Source of the DNA: JAVBLK01 sp031553565
GTDB lineage: Bacteria > Bacillota > Clostridia > Christensenellales > DUVY01
DNA: 64,000 nt
Reading direction: 5' to 3'
Assembly (NCBI GenBank): GCA_031553565.1
Contig: JAVBLK010000019.1
Coordinates: 62,001-126,000 of the forward strand
Below, piece by piece: positions 18,351 to 27,543 of the stretch. The first letter of the stretch is position 1. Each line of letters opens with the position of its first letter. The translations under genes were made by a program, and so were the position numbers. Under the pieces are notes generated by a model. It ran no database searches, was not told the origin of the DNA, and saw only the letters and a list, made by a program, of their open reading frames with translations.

Positions 18351-20978
18351 ATGGAAAAAAACTATCAACCGCTTCAATTTGAAAGCAGGATCTATCAGGA
18401 TTGGATAAAAAACGGCTATTTTAAGGCGAATGTCAACCGCGCCAAAAAGCCGTTCACCGTTATGATGCCGCCGCCCAACATCACCGGGCAGCTGCATATG
18501 GGCCATGCCCTGAACAACACCGTACAGGACAGTATAATAAGATACAAGCGGATGTCGGGTTACGAGGCGTTGTGGATGCCCGGCACCGACCATGCGTCTA
18601 TTGCGACCGAGGTCAAGATCGTTGACAAAATGAAAGCCGACGGAGTGACCAAGGCGGATATAGGCCGCGACGGTTTTTTGAAGCGCGCATGGGAATGGAA
18701 GGAGCAGTACGGCGGTACTATCGTAGGGCAGTTGAAGAGGCTGGGCTGCAGCTGTGACTGGGACAGGCTGGCTTTCACCATGGACGAGAACTGCTCGGCC
18801 GCTGTCACAGAGGTTTTTATAAGGCTCTATAACGAAGGCCTCATTTACCGCGGCGACAGGATCATAAACTGGTGCCCCGGCTGCCGCACGGCCATCAGCG
18901 ACGCCGAGGTCGAGCACGAGGAAAAGGACGGAAATCTGTGGCATATTAAGTACGCCGTTTCGGGAGGAAAGCCCGGCGATTATATAACGGTCGCCACTAC
19001 GCGCCCGGAAACGATGCTTGGTGACACGGCGGTTGCGGTCAACCCGGATGACAAGCGTTACAAAGGCCTCGTGGGGAAGTCGGTCATACTGCCGATCATG
19101 GATCGCGAGATACCGGTTGTGGCGGACAGTTACGTTGACAAAAGCTTCGGTACGGGCGCGGTAAAGATCACTCCTGCGCACGACCCGAACGATTTTGAGG
19201 TGGGGTTAAGGCATGGTTTGCCCGTGATCCGCGTGATGAACGACGACGGAACGATGAATGAAAACGCGGGGAAATATAAAGGGGCGGACAGGTTTGCCGC
19301 AAGGAAGGCGATAGTTGCCGAGCTTACGAAGCAAGGCCTTCTTGTCAAAACAGAAAAGCATAAGCATAACGTCGGCGCGTGCTACCGCTGCGATTCGGTC
19401 GTCGAGCCTATCGTAAGCAAGCAGTGGTTCGTTAAAATGCAGCCGCTTGCAGTACCGGCTGTAAAGGCGGTAGAGGACAAGGACATAAAATTCACGCCGA
19501 AGCGGTTCGAGAAAGTCTACCTTAACTGGATGAACAATATCCGCGACTGGTGCATTTCGCGCCAGCTGTGGTGGGGGCACCGCATTCCCGCGTACTACTG
19601 CGGAAAATGCGGCGGGGTCGCCGTAGCAAAGGATATGCCCGCAAAGTGCAAGTGCGGCGGTACGGAATTCCGGCAGGACGAGGACGTTCTTGACACATGG
19701 TTTTCCTCGGCGCTGTGGCCTTTTTCTACACTGGGCTATCCCGGGATGACGGACGACTTGAAATACTTTTATCCTACTGACGTTTTGGTTACGGCATATG
19801 ACATCATATTTTTCTGGGTCGCAAGGATGATCTTTTCCGGGATCCATAACATGGAGGAGATCCCGTTTAAGGACGTCGTCTTTACCGGCCTGGTACGCGA
19901 TGCTGAGGGCCGTAAGATGAGTAAATCCCTGGGCAACGGCGTTGACCCGTTGGAGCTTATCGATAAATACGGCGCGGATTCCCTGCGTTTCTCGCTGCTG
20001 AACGGCATTTCGGCCGGCGGCGATATGCGTTTTACCGAGAGCAAGGTCGAGGCGTCCCGTAATTTTATCAATAAGATATGGAACGCGGGCAGGTTTTTCC
20101 TGTCGGCGTCCGAAGGCGTCCAGATCAAGGGAATAGAAAAATGCCGGCTTTCTGCGGCGGACAAATGGATACTTACCGCGCTGAACAATACGGTAACCCG
20201 CGTCATCAAATATATGGACCGCTATGATATCGGCATCGCGGCAGGGATAATGTACGACTTCTTTTGGGGCGATATCTGCGACTGGTATATCGAGGCGATA
20301 AAACCCGCGCTTTACGGGGGGGATGCGGCCGCAAAGCAGGACGCGCTGTCGGTCTTTTATTACGTTTATACAAATGCGCTTAAAATGCTGCATCCGGTCA
20401 TTCCGTTTGTAACAGAGGAGATTTATTCCGCGCTGCCGGGAACAGGCGGCAGCATTATGATAAGCGCGTTCCCCGCGCCTGATAAAAAGCTGTCGTTTGC
20501 CGCCGGCTACAAGAAGTTCGGGCTTATCAAGGAGCTGGTTAAGAGCGTCAGGAATTTAAGGGCGGAGCTTAATGTGCCGCAGAACAAGAAGACGCGCCTT
20601 TTCATATTGCCGGTCATTGAAGAAAAGCTGCTGAAAGAAAACGCGGATGTTATCAATTCGTTATGTACGGGCAGCGGCGCGGAATTCATTACGGACGAGG
20701 CGCAAGCGGGCGGCAAGTGCAGCCAATGCGTATCCGAGGCGGGCAAGGTCTTTATCCTGACTGACGAGCTTGTCGACAGGGAAAAGGAAGCCGCCGTCAT
20801 CAGAAAGGAGATCGAGAACGTTACGGGCGAGATCGCGCGCGCCTCGGCCAAGCTGAACAATCCCGGCTTTACCGCAAAGGCGCCAAAGAGCCTTATCGAC
20901 GCGGAAAGGGCCAAAATAGAGAAGTACGAGGCTATACTGATAAAGCTTAAGGAAACAATGAACAAATACTCGGGCTGA
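18351..20978 (+). CDS. valS: Valine-tRNA ligase
   Basis: 875 residues, the usual bacterial length. The class-I signatures are present: HMGH in PPNITGQLHMGHALN (near residue 45) and KMSKSLGN (near residue 520). The editing domain (CP1) lies between, with a Cys-rich zinc-ribbon-like insert (YYCGKCGG ... CKCGG, about 415-440). The C-terminal coiled-coil arm (about 815-872) is typical of ValRS. It charges tRNA-Val and hydrolyses misacylated Thr-tRNA-Val. The ATG is supported by family alignment of the first residues, although no ribosome binding site exists. Confidence 0.98.
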   Translation: MEKNYQPLQFESRIYQDWIKNGYFKANVNRAKKPFTVMMPPPNITGQLHMGHALNNTVQDSIIRYKRMSGYEALWMPGTDHASIATEVKIVDKMKADGVTKADIGRDGFLKRAWEWKEQYGGTIVGQLKRLGCSCDWDRLAFTMDENCSAAVTEVFIRLYNEGLIYRGDRIINWCPGCRTAISDAEVEHEEKDGNLWHIKYAVSGGKPGDYITVATTRPETMLGDTAVAVNPDDKRYKGLVGKSVILPIMDREIPVVADSYVDKSFGTGAVKITPAHDPNDFEVGLRHGLPVIRVMNDDGTMNENAGKYKGADRFAARKAIVAELTKQGLLVKTEKHKHNVGACYRCDSVVEPIVSKQWFVKMQPLAVPAVKAVEDKDIKFTPKRFEKVYLNWMNNIRDWCISRQLWWGHRIPAYYCGKCGGVAVAKDMPAKCKCGGTEFRQDEDVLDTWFSSALWPFSTLGYPGMTDDLKYFYPTDVLVTAYDIIFFWVARMIFSGIHNMEEIPFKDVVFTGLVRDAEGRKMSKSLGNGVDPLELIDKYGADSLRFSLLNGISAGGDMRFTESKVEASRNFINKIWNAGRFFLSASEGVQIKGIEKCRLSAADKWILTALNNTVTRVIKYMDRYDIGIAAGIMYDFFWGDICDWYIEAIKPALYGGDAAAKQDALSVFYYVYTNALKMLHPVIPFVTEEIYSALPGTGGSIMISAFPAPDKKLSFAAGYKKFGLIKELVKSVRNLRAELNVPQNKKTRLFILPVIEEKLLKENADVINSLCTGSGAEFITDEAQAGGKCSQCVSEAGKVFILTDELVDREKEAAVIRKEIENVTGEIARASAKLNNPGFTAKAPKSLIDAERAKIEKYEAILIKLKETMNKYSG

Positions 20979-21094
20979 TTCCGGGCGCGGATAATAACAG
21001 GATTTTTGCGGTGAGAAAAGCAATGCCGGGGTATTTCGGACTTGATCTCGTATCCGGATAAAAAGCTGCCGTTTGTAAAACTTTTGTAAAAGAA

Positions 21095-21123
21095 TTGATT
21101 TAAACAGCCTCAGATGGTATACT
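21095..21123 (+). promoter_or_regulatory. ftsK promoter
   Basis: TTGATT (21095-21100), 17-bp spacer, TATACT (21118-21123). Leader of about 64 nt ending in GGAGGG before the TTG start. Confidence 0.65.
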
Positions 21124-21193
21124 TATATGATAAAATATACTATATATAGGCTTACACAGAAATAAGTTTACTATATTCGGAGGGTTTCCGGTT

Positions 21194-24100
21194 TTGGATA
21201 ATAAAGATATTTATTCTAAAAAGGGCGAAAGCCGCGGTATTGCCGCGATCATTACGATCGCGGTATCGGCGCTTGCCCTGGTGTGCTGTATTATCCCTGC
21301 GGGAGGCTTTTTTACGGCCATAAGGTCGTTCATACTTGGGGTAATGGGCGTTTTTTCCTATATATTTTTTGCCGCGCTGATCGCCGTTTCCGTCCTGTCG
21401 TTGCGCGGGGTCAAGATAAAGCTTGCGCCTAAGCGCGTGACCCTTTTGATATCGATCTTTTTTGTAATGATTTTTGCGGTCCACCTTTTTTCCAGCCTTA
21501 AGTATATCAACGAATCGCAGACAATGGCTGAATACCTTGCGAAAGTATACGAGGCGGAGTGGACTGCGGGCGGCCTTATAACGGGCATTATTGTCTTCGG
21601 CGTGCATGCGCTGCTGTCGCTGTGGGGCAGTATCGTGCTTTATGCAGCCGTCATTATTTTCCTGTCGCTGGCGATGCTGGACTTCTCGGTTTTCAAGCGA
21701 AGGGAAAGGACGGCCGCCGTAAAACACAAGGAAGCGGACAGCTTTGTTCTTCCTGCCGATTTCCAGCCACAGGAAATGCGCAGCAGCAACGTGGGCAGCG
21801 GCCTGTATGTTTCCAAGATCCAAAGCGGCGGGTTCGGCGGCGAGCCGCAAAGGGCCCGCCCTGAAAAAAACGACAAGCCTGATAAGGCCAAGAGCCGCCT
21901 TTACAGCGACATAGACAAGAAGAGCGTTCCGCCGTATGCGCCCGTCCAGCCGAAAGTTTCAGCAAAGGACACGCTGTACGGATATAAGCCGCCGTACAGC
22001 CCGTACGGAGTGCCGGAGGAGGAGAAAACTCAGACCGTACTCGGCACGGAAAATAAGCAGTCGGCCTACGAGACGCTTTTCGGGCATCGGCGCACTACCA
22101 ATGCGCAGGCCGGCGCGTTTGCCAGCGCAGGGACGGCCGCATACAACTACGGCAGTTTTTCAGGCGTGACGGGCTATTCGGGCGGCAGTATCGTTTCGGG
22201 CGGAGCTGCGGCGGCGGAGGTAAAGCCGCGGACGGTAAAGCCCGCTAAAATTGTCCACGACACGGCTTCAGAAGGGATCCTTTCGTCTGCGGCAAGCCTT
22301 GCGCCTAACGATATTTACGATTCGTCGGTCACGCCGCGGCCGCGCAATAATTTCGGCGAGTACGCGAACAACCCTAATCCTATCATAAGCGGCGATTTCT
22401 TTTCAAAGAGGATCGAAAGCGATAATTTCGAGGCCAAGAAAGAGGATAAGTATAAATCGCCCGAAAATCGCGCGCACAGCATACCGAAGGATCCCGAGGT
22501 GCCGCAGGTGCCGCTTTCACGCGCGTCTATCGCGCCGACGCCGGCAAAGCCTGAAGCGCGGCGCGAGCTGTCCGAGCTGGACGGCAAGTACCGCTCCGGA
22601 ATCGATCCGCGCAATTATGAAGGCTTTACTTTCGGTTCGCCCGAGCCTGAGGAAGCGGCGGAGGATACCGTTGAACGCAGCGGAGCCGGCAAGGTCATTT
22701 CAATTTTTGATGACGAGGAAGAGAGCCTTATAAAAACAAGGCCTACCTTGCGCGATTTAAGGCCGGATCCGGAGATATCGTCTTTGCGCGAGCGTCAGGA
22801 AGAGCCTTTAAAAGAGCGCGAAAGTATTGGCTTTCAGGAAAGCGCGGAAGTAAAAGAGGATATCGCGCCCGTCGAGGATCACACCGGCTATTATGAAACC
22901 CTGCCCAAAGAGCGCACCTCCGCCGAAAAATTTGACGACAAGGTCGCGGACATTGAAAAGACGTTCAGCTTGCTAAATGACGAGCCCGTTACCCCTCAAA
23001 AGCGCGAGCCTATCATTCGCACCCCTATAACGAAGAGCCGCATAATCAAGCCCGACAATCAGGTCAGGCTGATCGATTACGAGGCCACGACCGCCAATCC
23101 GGAGCGCAAGGAGCCGCTGCTGCAGCCCGTTCCCTACACCGCGCCCATGACCACGATGCTGAAAACGCAGAGCACGGATTACCTTGATAACACCGTCGAT
23201 TACCAGGCGAAGGCGCAGATACTTGAAAACATAATGGAGGAGTTCCGCACGCCCGCAAAGGTCATCGGTATGACCGTCGGGCCCGCCGTAACGCGCTACG
23301 AACTGCAGACCGCGCAGGGAGTTTCGGTCAAGAAGATCGAGGGCCTGGCTCAGGATATCGCGTACAATCTTGCGTGCCGTCATTCGGTGCGCATACAGTC
23401 GCCGATCGCAGGCCGGCAGGCTGTGGGCATCGAGGTGCCTAACGACAAGATCGCGATCGTCGCGTTAAAGGAGATAATAGACAGCCGCGAGTTCCGGGAA
23501 AGCCCCAGCCCGCTTACGTTTGCGGTAGGCAAAGATATCGCGGGCAAATGCGTAGTCGATACGCTTACCAACCTTACGCACGTTCTGATAGCCGGCAGTA
23601 CCGGCAGCGGCAAGAGCGCGTGCCTTAATTCGATAATAACCAGCTTGATTTTTAAGAGCTCACCCGACGACGTGCGGCTTATTCTCATTGACCCCAAGCG
23701 GGTCGAGTTCAACGTGTACAACGGCCTCCCGCACCTGCTTTTGTCCGAGGCTATAAACGAGCCGGAGAAAGCTATAAACGCGTTCTCGTGGGCGATCGAC
23801 GAGATGGAGAGAAGGTACCGCCTGTTCCAGAGCATAAAGGTCGGCGATATCCAGGAGTTCAATTCCTCGGCCGAGGTTTTATCCGGGCAGGAAAACAAGC
23901 TGTCTTATATCGTGATCATCGTAGACGAGCTGGCAGACCTTATGTCATGCAATAAAAAGGAAGTCGAGGACAAGATCCGCCGGCTTGCGCAGAAGTCGCG
24001 CGCCGCGGGCATACACCTTGTCGTCGCCACGCAGCGTCCGTCAGTTGACGTTGTTACGGGCACGATCAAGACCAACCTGCCCAGCCGTATTGCCTTTGCC

Positions 24101-24592
24101 GTCCCGAACTTTCAGGACAGCAAGATCATTTTGGATCAGTTGGGCGCGGAAAACCTTTTGGGCCGCGGCGATATGCTGTTTTCGGGCAAGGAAATGAAGG
24201 AGCCGGTGAGGGTGCAGGGCGCGTTTGTCACAAAGGCCGAGGTCAAGGCTATCGTCGAGGAAGTCAAGGCGATGAACCCGTCCGTATACGACGCGGCCGC
24301 AGAAAATGCGATCAATTATGTCCAGCCCGCTGAGGATAATTCCGCGCAAAACTATGAAGCCGACGAGGACAGCGAGGACGCGCTGCTTGGCGAGGCGGTG
24401 CGCCTTGTGATAGAGAACGGCCAGGCGTCCATAAGTATGGTGCAGCGGCGGTTTTCGGTCGGATACGCGCGCGCGGCAAGGCTTATCGACCAAATGGAAC
24501 TGAGGAAATACATTTCGCCGTTCGAGGGCAGCAAGCCGCGGCAGGTATATATTACGCTGCAGGAATGGACTGAAATATTCGGCGAACAGTAA
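21194..24592 (+). CDS. ftsK: DNA translocase FtsK/SpoIIIE
   Basis: 1132 residues. Four membrane spans lie within residues 15-175, followed by a long Pro/Ser/charged linker (about 180-640). The RecA-like motor has Walker A GSTGSGKSA starting at residue 801 and Walker B (IIVDELADLM) near 911. A C-terminal winged-helix gamma domain (about 1055-1130) reads KOPS-like DNA signals in the family. The start is TTG with GGAGGG 9 nt upstream. The protein pumps chromosomal DNA through the division (or sporulation) septum. A strong terminator follows at 24760. Confidence 0.97.
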   Translation: MDNKDIYSKKGESRGIAAIITIAVSALALVCCIIPAGGFFTAIRSFILGVMGVFSYIFFAALIAVSVLSLRGVKIKLAPKRVTLLISIFFVMIFAVHLFSSLKYINESQTMAEYLAKVYEAEWTAGGLITGIIVFGVHALLSLWGSIVLYAAVIIFLSLAMLDFSVFKRRERTAAVKHKEADSFVLPADFQPQEMRSSNVGSGLYVSKIQSGGFGGEPQRARPEKNDKPDKAKSRLYSDIDKKSVPPYAPVQPKVSAKDTLYGYKPPYSPYGVPEEEKTQTVLGTENKQSAYETLFGHRRTTNAQAGAFASAGTAAYNYGSFSGVTGYSGGSIVSGGAAAAEVKPRTVKPAKIVHDTASEGILSSAASLAPNDIYDSSVTPRPRNNFGEYANNPNPIISGDFFSKRIESDNFEAKKEDKYKSPENRAHSIPKDPEVPQVPLSRASIAPTPAKPEARRELSELDGKYRSGIDPRNYEGFTFGSPEPEEAAEDTVERSGAGKVISIFDDEEESLIKTRPTLRDLRPDPEISSLRERQEEPLKERESIGFQESAEVKEDIAPVEDHTGYYETLPKERTSAEKFDDKVADIEKTFSLLNDEPVTPQKREPIIRTPITKSRIIKPDNQVRLIDYEATTANPERKEPLLQPVPYTAPMTTMLKTQSTDYLDNTVDYQAKAQILENIMEEFRTPAKVIGMTVGPAVTRYELQTAQGVSVKKIEGLAQDIAYNLACRHSVRIQSPIAGRQAVGIEVPNDKIAIVALKEIIDSREFRESPSPLTFAVGKDIAGKCVVDTLTNLTHVLIAGSTGSGKSACLNSIITSLIFKSSPDDVRLILIDPKRVEFNVYNGLPHLLLSEAINEPEKAINAFSWAIDEMERRYRLFQSIKVGDIQEFNSSAEVLSGQENKLSYIVIIVDELADLMSCNKKEVEDKIRRLAQKSRAAGIHLVVATQRPSVDVVTGTIKTNLPSRIAFAVPNFQDSKIILDQLGAENLLGRGDMLFSGKEMKEPVRVQGAFVTKAEVKAIVEEVKAMNPSVYDAAAENAINYVQPAEDNSAQNYEADEDSEDALLGEAVRLVIENGQASISMVQRRFSVGYARAARLIDQMELRKYISPFEGSKPRQVYITLQEWTEIFGEQ

Positions 24593-24759
24593 CGCCTTAT
24601 ACAGGGCGTGATCCGGCCTACGATTTAAAAAACCGCTCCCAGCGTATTTTATATACGCGTTGTCGCGGTTTTATATACTGTTGCCCGGCTGACGCCACGT
24701 CTAAGGCGTTACTGCCCGGCGTTATGCCTTACGCGCATTTGTCAGAAAGATATGATTTA

Positions 24760-24789
24760 GGGCGGCCGGTGGCCGCCCGTATTTTTTTT
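24760..24789 (+). terminator. Strong terminator after ftsK
   Basis: 8-bp GC-only stem (GGGCGGCC / GGCCGCCC) with a 3-nt loop at 24760-24778, then eight T residues (24782-24789). The upstream 160 nt contain further short palindromes but no gene. Confidence 0.88.
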
Positions 24790-24790
24790 G

Positions 24791-24817
24791 GTAAACGCTG
24801 AATAAATGAGGTTAATT
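24791..24817 (+). repeat. Solo end of a family A element
   Basis: The string GTAAACGCTGAATAAATGAG followed by GTTAATT is identical to the left end of the element at 17130. The rest of the element is absent. The GAGG inside it (24808-24811) is placed as a Shine-Dalgarno sequence for rimO. Confidence 0.7.
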
Positions 24818-26158
24818 ATGGATAAGACAGTGGGCGTTATTTCGCTCGGGTGCGATAAGAACAGGGTGGACAGCGAGAGCCTGCTTTTTTATTTGAAACA
24901 GGAAGGTTTTTCTATTGTCAACGACATTTCGCGGGCGCAGATCATTGTAGTCAATACCTGCGCTTTTATTCACTCGGCGCGGCAGGAATCTGTTGATACG
25001 ATCCTGGAGGCGGCCGAAAATAAAAGGGACGGCGCCTGCGAGAAACTGATAGTCAGCGGCTGTTTCCCGGTGAATTACCTTGACGAGCTGAAAGAATACC
25101 TGCCGGAGGTCGACGCATTTATCGGTACAGCAAATTACGGGCGTATCGGCGGGGTGATCGGGGAGCTTTATAACGGCGGGCGGGTGGCCGATATACGCGA
25201 GAGCGATGTTTTCGACAAGACGGGGCGCGTTGTTTCCACGCCGCAGCATTTTGCTTACCTTAAGATCGCCGAGGGCTGCAATAACCGCTGCACATACTGC
25301 ACTATCCCGTCCATCCGCGGCGCGTACCGTTCGCGCGGGCCGGCGTCGCTGATCGACGAGGCAAAGATGTTGGCGGAGGGCGGGGTAAAGGAGCTTATCC
25401 TGGTCGCGCAGGACACCACGCGGTACGGCAGCGACCTGTCAAAAGAAAACGAGGGGAGCCGCGGCCTTATAAAACTTACGGAAAGCCTCTGTAAAATCGA
25501 CGGCATCGAATGGATCAGGCTGATGTATTGCTATCCGGAGCTTGTGACCGGCGGCCTTATCGATACCGTTGCAAGCAATGATAAGGTCGTAAAATACCTG
25601 GACATCCCCTTGCAGCATTCCGAGGACAGGATACTTAAAATGATGGGCAGGCGCACGGACGGCGGCGATATCAGGCGGCTGATAGAAAGAATACGTGTAA
25701 AAAGCTGTAATATCGCGCTGAGGAGCAGCTTTATCGTCGGCTTCCCCGGCGAAACGGACGCAGAGTTTGCTGCGCTCTGCGGTTTTTTAAGGGAATACCG
25801 TTTGGAGCACGCGGGTTTTTTCGGCTTTTCCGACGAGGACGGCACGCCCGCAAGCAAGCTTTCGGGTAAATTGAATAAGTCCGTTATAAGAAAGCGCGTT
25901 ATTGCCGCCGGTAAAACGCAGAAGGAAGTTATAAAGGCCAGGAATAAATCCCTAATCGGACAGACCATCAAGGTTCTGTACGAGGGGATCGACTATGACA
26001 GGCAAATGTTTTACGGCCGCGCCGGTACCAGCGCGCCGGAGGTCGATACTTATATATATTTCAACGCCGATTTTGCTGACGTAGGGCAGTTTTATGATAT
26101 AATGATAACGGGCACGGCAAAAGGCGGTTACGACCTTACGGGCAAGAAGCTGAACTGA
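24818..26158 (+). CDS. rimO: Ribosomal protein S12 methylthiotransferase RimO
   Basis: 446 residues from the ATG at 24818; an upstream in-frame ATG at 24806 overlaps the presumed ribosome binding site. The N-terminal MTTase domain has SLGCDKNRVDSE, the radical-SAM motif is CxxxCxxC in GCNNRCTYCTIPS, and a C-terminal TRAM domain ends the protein. The segment IRGAYRSR and the QDTTRYG motif distinguish RimO from MiaB. It adds a methylthio group to a conserved Asp of S12 using two 4Fe-4S clusters. It heads the rimO-pgsA-pncC-recA series. Confidence 0.95.
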   Translation: MDKTVGVISLGCDKNRVDSESLLFYLKQEGFSIVNDISRAQIIVVNTCAFIHSARQESVDTILEAAENKRDGACEKLIVSGCFPVNYLDELKEYLPEVDAFIGTANYGRIGGVIGELYNGGRVADIRESDVFDKTGRVVSTPQHFAYLKIAEGCNNRCTYCTIPSIRGAYRSRGPASLIDEAKMLAEGGVKELILVAQDTTRYGSDLSKENEGSRGLIKLTESLCKIDGIEWIRLMYCYPELVTGGLIDTVASNDKVVKYLDIPLQHSEDRILKMMGRRTDGGDIRRLIERIRVKSCNIALRSSFIVGFPGETDAEFAALCGFLREYRLEHAGFFGFSDEDGTPASKLSGKLNKSVIRKRVIAAGKTQKEVIKARNKSLIGQTIKVLYEGIDYDRQMFYGRAGTSAPEVDTYIYFNADFADVGQFYDIMITGTAKGGYDLTGKKLN

Positions 26159-26190
26159 AATTCGCGGAAGTTATAAGAGAAGAGAGGTTT

Positions 26191-26219
26191 ATACTGATTT
26201 TCCAAAATAAAATCAGTAT
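26191..26219. repeat. Inverted repeat between rimO and pgsA
   Basis: Perfect 11-bp arms (ATACTGATTTT / AAAATCAGTAT) with a 7-nt loop. There is no T-tract after it, so it is more likely a processing or stability hairpin than a terminator. Confidence 0.6.
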
Positions 26220-26233
26220 TTGAGAAGAGAATT

Positions 26234-26830
26234 ATGAATTTACCGAACAGGATCACCTTATTGCGTATTATCCTTATTCCTTTCTTTGTTGCGGCGTATA
26301 TCCTGAAGGACGTTTCCGCGCTGTATGTTTCGGGCAGCGGCGACTATTGGGTGTACATTGCTTTAGGCATATTCGCGCTCGCGTCCCTGACCGATTTTCT
26401 GGACGGTCACATTGCTCGCAAATACAACCTTGTCACCGATATGGGCAAGTTTCTGGATCCGATCGCCGATAAAATATTGGTCGCCTCCGCGCTGTTTATC
26501 GTATTGGGCTTCACGCTGGTGCCGGTAGTACCCGGCGTTATCATCGTGACGCTGATCATTGGCCGCGAGTTTGCAATCAGCGCGCTGCGGACGATCGCGG
26601 CGGGGAAAAACGTCGTCATCGCCGCCGACAGGATAGGCAAGCTTAAGACCGTTACGCAGATCGCCGCGCTGCTGGTATTGCTGCCCGCCGCGCAGCTTGA
26701 CGCATTGACCGGCGGCAGGGTGTTTTATTATACCGGCTTTGCACTGCTGATCGCTTCGGCGCTGCTGGCCTTTGTTTCGGGCGTCAACTATATAGTAAAA
26801 AACAGACGGGTTTTCGCCGAAACAAAATAA
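26234..26830 (+). CDS. pgsA: CDP-diacylglycerol-glycerol-3-phosphate 3-phosphatidyltransferase
   Basis: 198-residue membrane enzyme of the CDP-alcohol phosphatidyltransferase family. The family motif DGxxAR...G...D...D is present (DFLDGHIAR from D54, then GKFLDPIADK). About five hydrophobic spans. It makes phosphatidylglycerol phosphate, the precursor of phosphatidylglycerol and cardiolipin. Position between rimO and cinA/recA is standard in Firmicutes. Confidence 0.95.
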   Translation: MNLPNRITLLRIILIPFFVAAYILKDVSALYVSGSGDYWVYIALGIFALASLTDFLDGHIARKYNLVTDMGKFLDPIADKILVASALFIVLGFTLVPVVPGVIIVTLIIGREFAISALRTIAAGKNVVIAADRIGKLKTVTQIAALLVLLPAAQLDALTGGRVFYYTGFALLIASALLAFVSGVNYIVKNRRVFAETK

Positions 26831-26891
26831 GCCGGTCAGACCATATTCAATAAACAGATGTAAATCAGCAAGGCAAGAGAAAACGGCGGCA

Positions 26892-27443
26892 ATGAAAAAA
26901 CGTACAAAAGCGGAAGAATCCGAGATTATCTATAACGCGTTCAGCCTGCTCATAAAATCGGGGCTGAAGCTTTCTGTCGCCGAATCCTTTACGGGCGGCC
27001 TGATCGCCTCGTCGCTGATATCGATACCCGGCGCCAGCGCGTTTATGGTCGAGGCTGTTGTCGCTTATTCGGACTCGGCAAAGATAAACCGTCTGGGCGT
27101 GCCGCAGGAGACGATAAGGCGCGCGTCAGCCGTAAGCGCGGACGCCGCTTACGATATGGCGGCCGCGCTGCTGGCGGGCGACAGCTGCGACGTTGCGGTC
27201 GCAACAACGGGCTATGCGGGGCCGACCGCGCCGAAGGAAGCGCTTATAGGCGATTGCTTTATTGCAGTGGGCGACAAAAAGCATATCCATATTTTCAAGC
27301 ATAAGTTTTCGGGCGGCAGGGAAAACATTATGCGCTGCGGAGTGCTGGCCGCGCTGTCCTCGTTGTCCGACCTTCTCTTGGCCAAGGAGGCAAGGGAGAA
27401 GAAGGAAAGGAAAACCGGGGCCGCGGAGCCGCCGGCCGGATAA
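26892..27443 (+). CDS. pncC: Nicotinamide-nucleotide amidase (CinA C-terminal domain protein)
   Basis: 183 residues, corresponding to the CinA C-terminal domain only; the MoaB-like N-terminal domain of full CinA is missing. The motifs SVAESFTGGLIASSL and TTGYAGPT are characteristic. The enzyme deamidates NMN to NaMN in pyridine-nucleotide recycling. The last 20 residues are Lys/Glu/Gly-rich and not conserved. It sits immediately before recA, as in many Firmicutes. Confidence 0.9.
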   Translation: MKKRTKAEESEIIYNAFSLLIKSGLKLSVAESFTGGLIASSLISIPGASAFMVEAVVAYSDSAKINRLGVPQETIRRASAVSADAAYDMAAALLAGDSCDVAVATTGYAGPTAPKEALIGDCFIAVGDKKHIHIFKHKFSGGRENIMRCGVLAALSSLSDLLLAKEAREKKERKTGAAEPPAG

Positions 27444-27463
27444 CAATGGAACCGCAAAGCCGC

Positions 27464-27492
27464 TTGACTGCGAACAAAAATTCGTATATAAT
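27464..27492 (+). promoter_or_regulatory. recA promoter containing a LexA (DinR-type) box
   Basis: TTGACT (27464-27469), 17-bp spacer, TATAAT (27487-27492). The spacer contains CGAACAAAAATTCG (27471-27484), which matches the Gram-positive SOS box CGAAC-N4-GTTCG at all but one arm position. A repressor bound there would cover the promoter. Confidence 0.75.
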
Positions 27493-27543
27493 AAGCACAA
27501 CAAAATATATCGTCTAACTATAAAAAAATGGAGATTTGAATAA

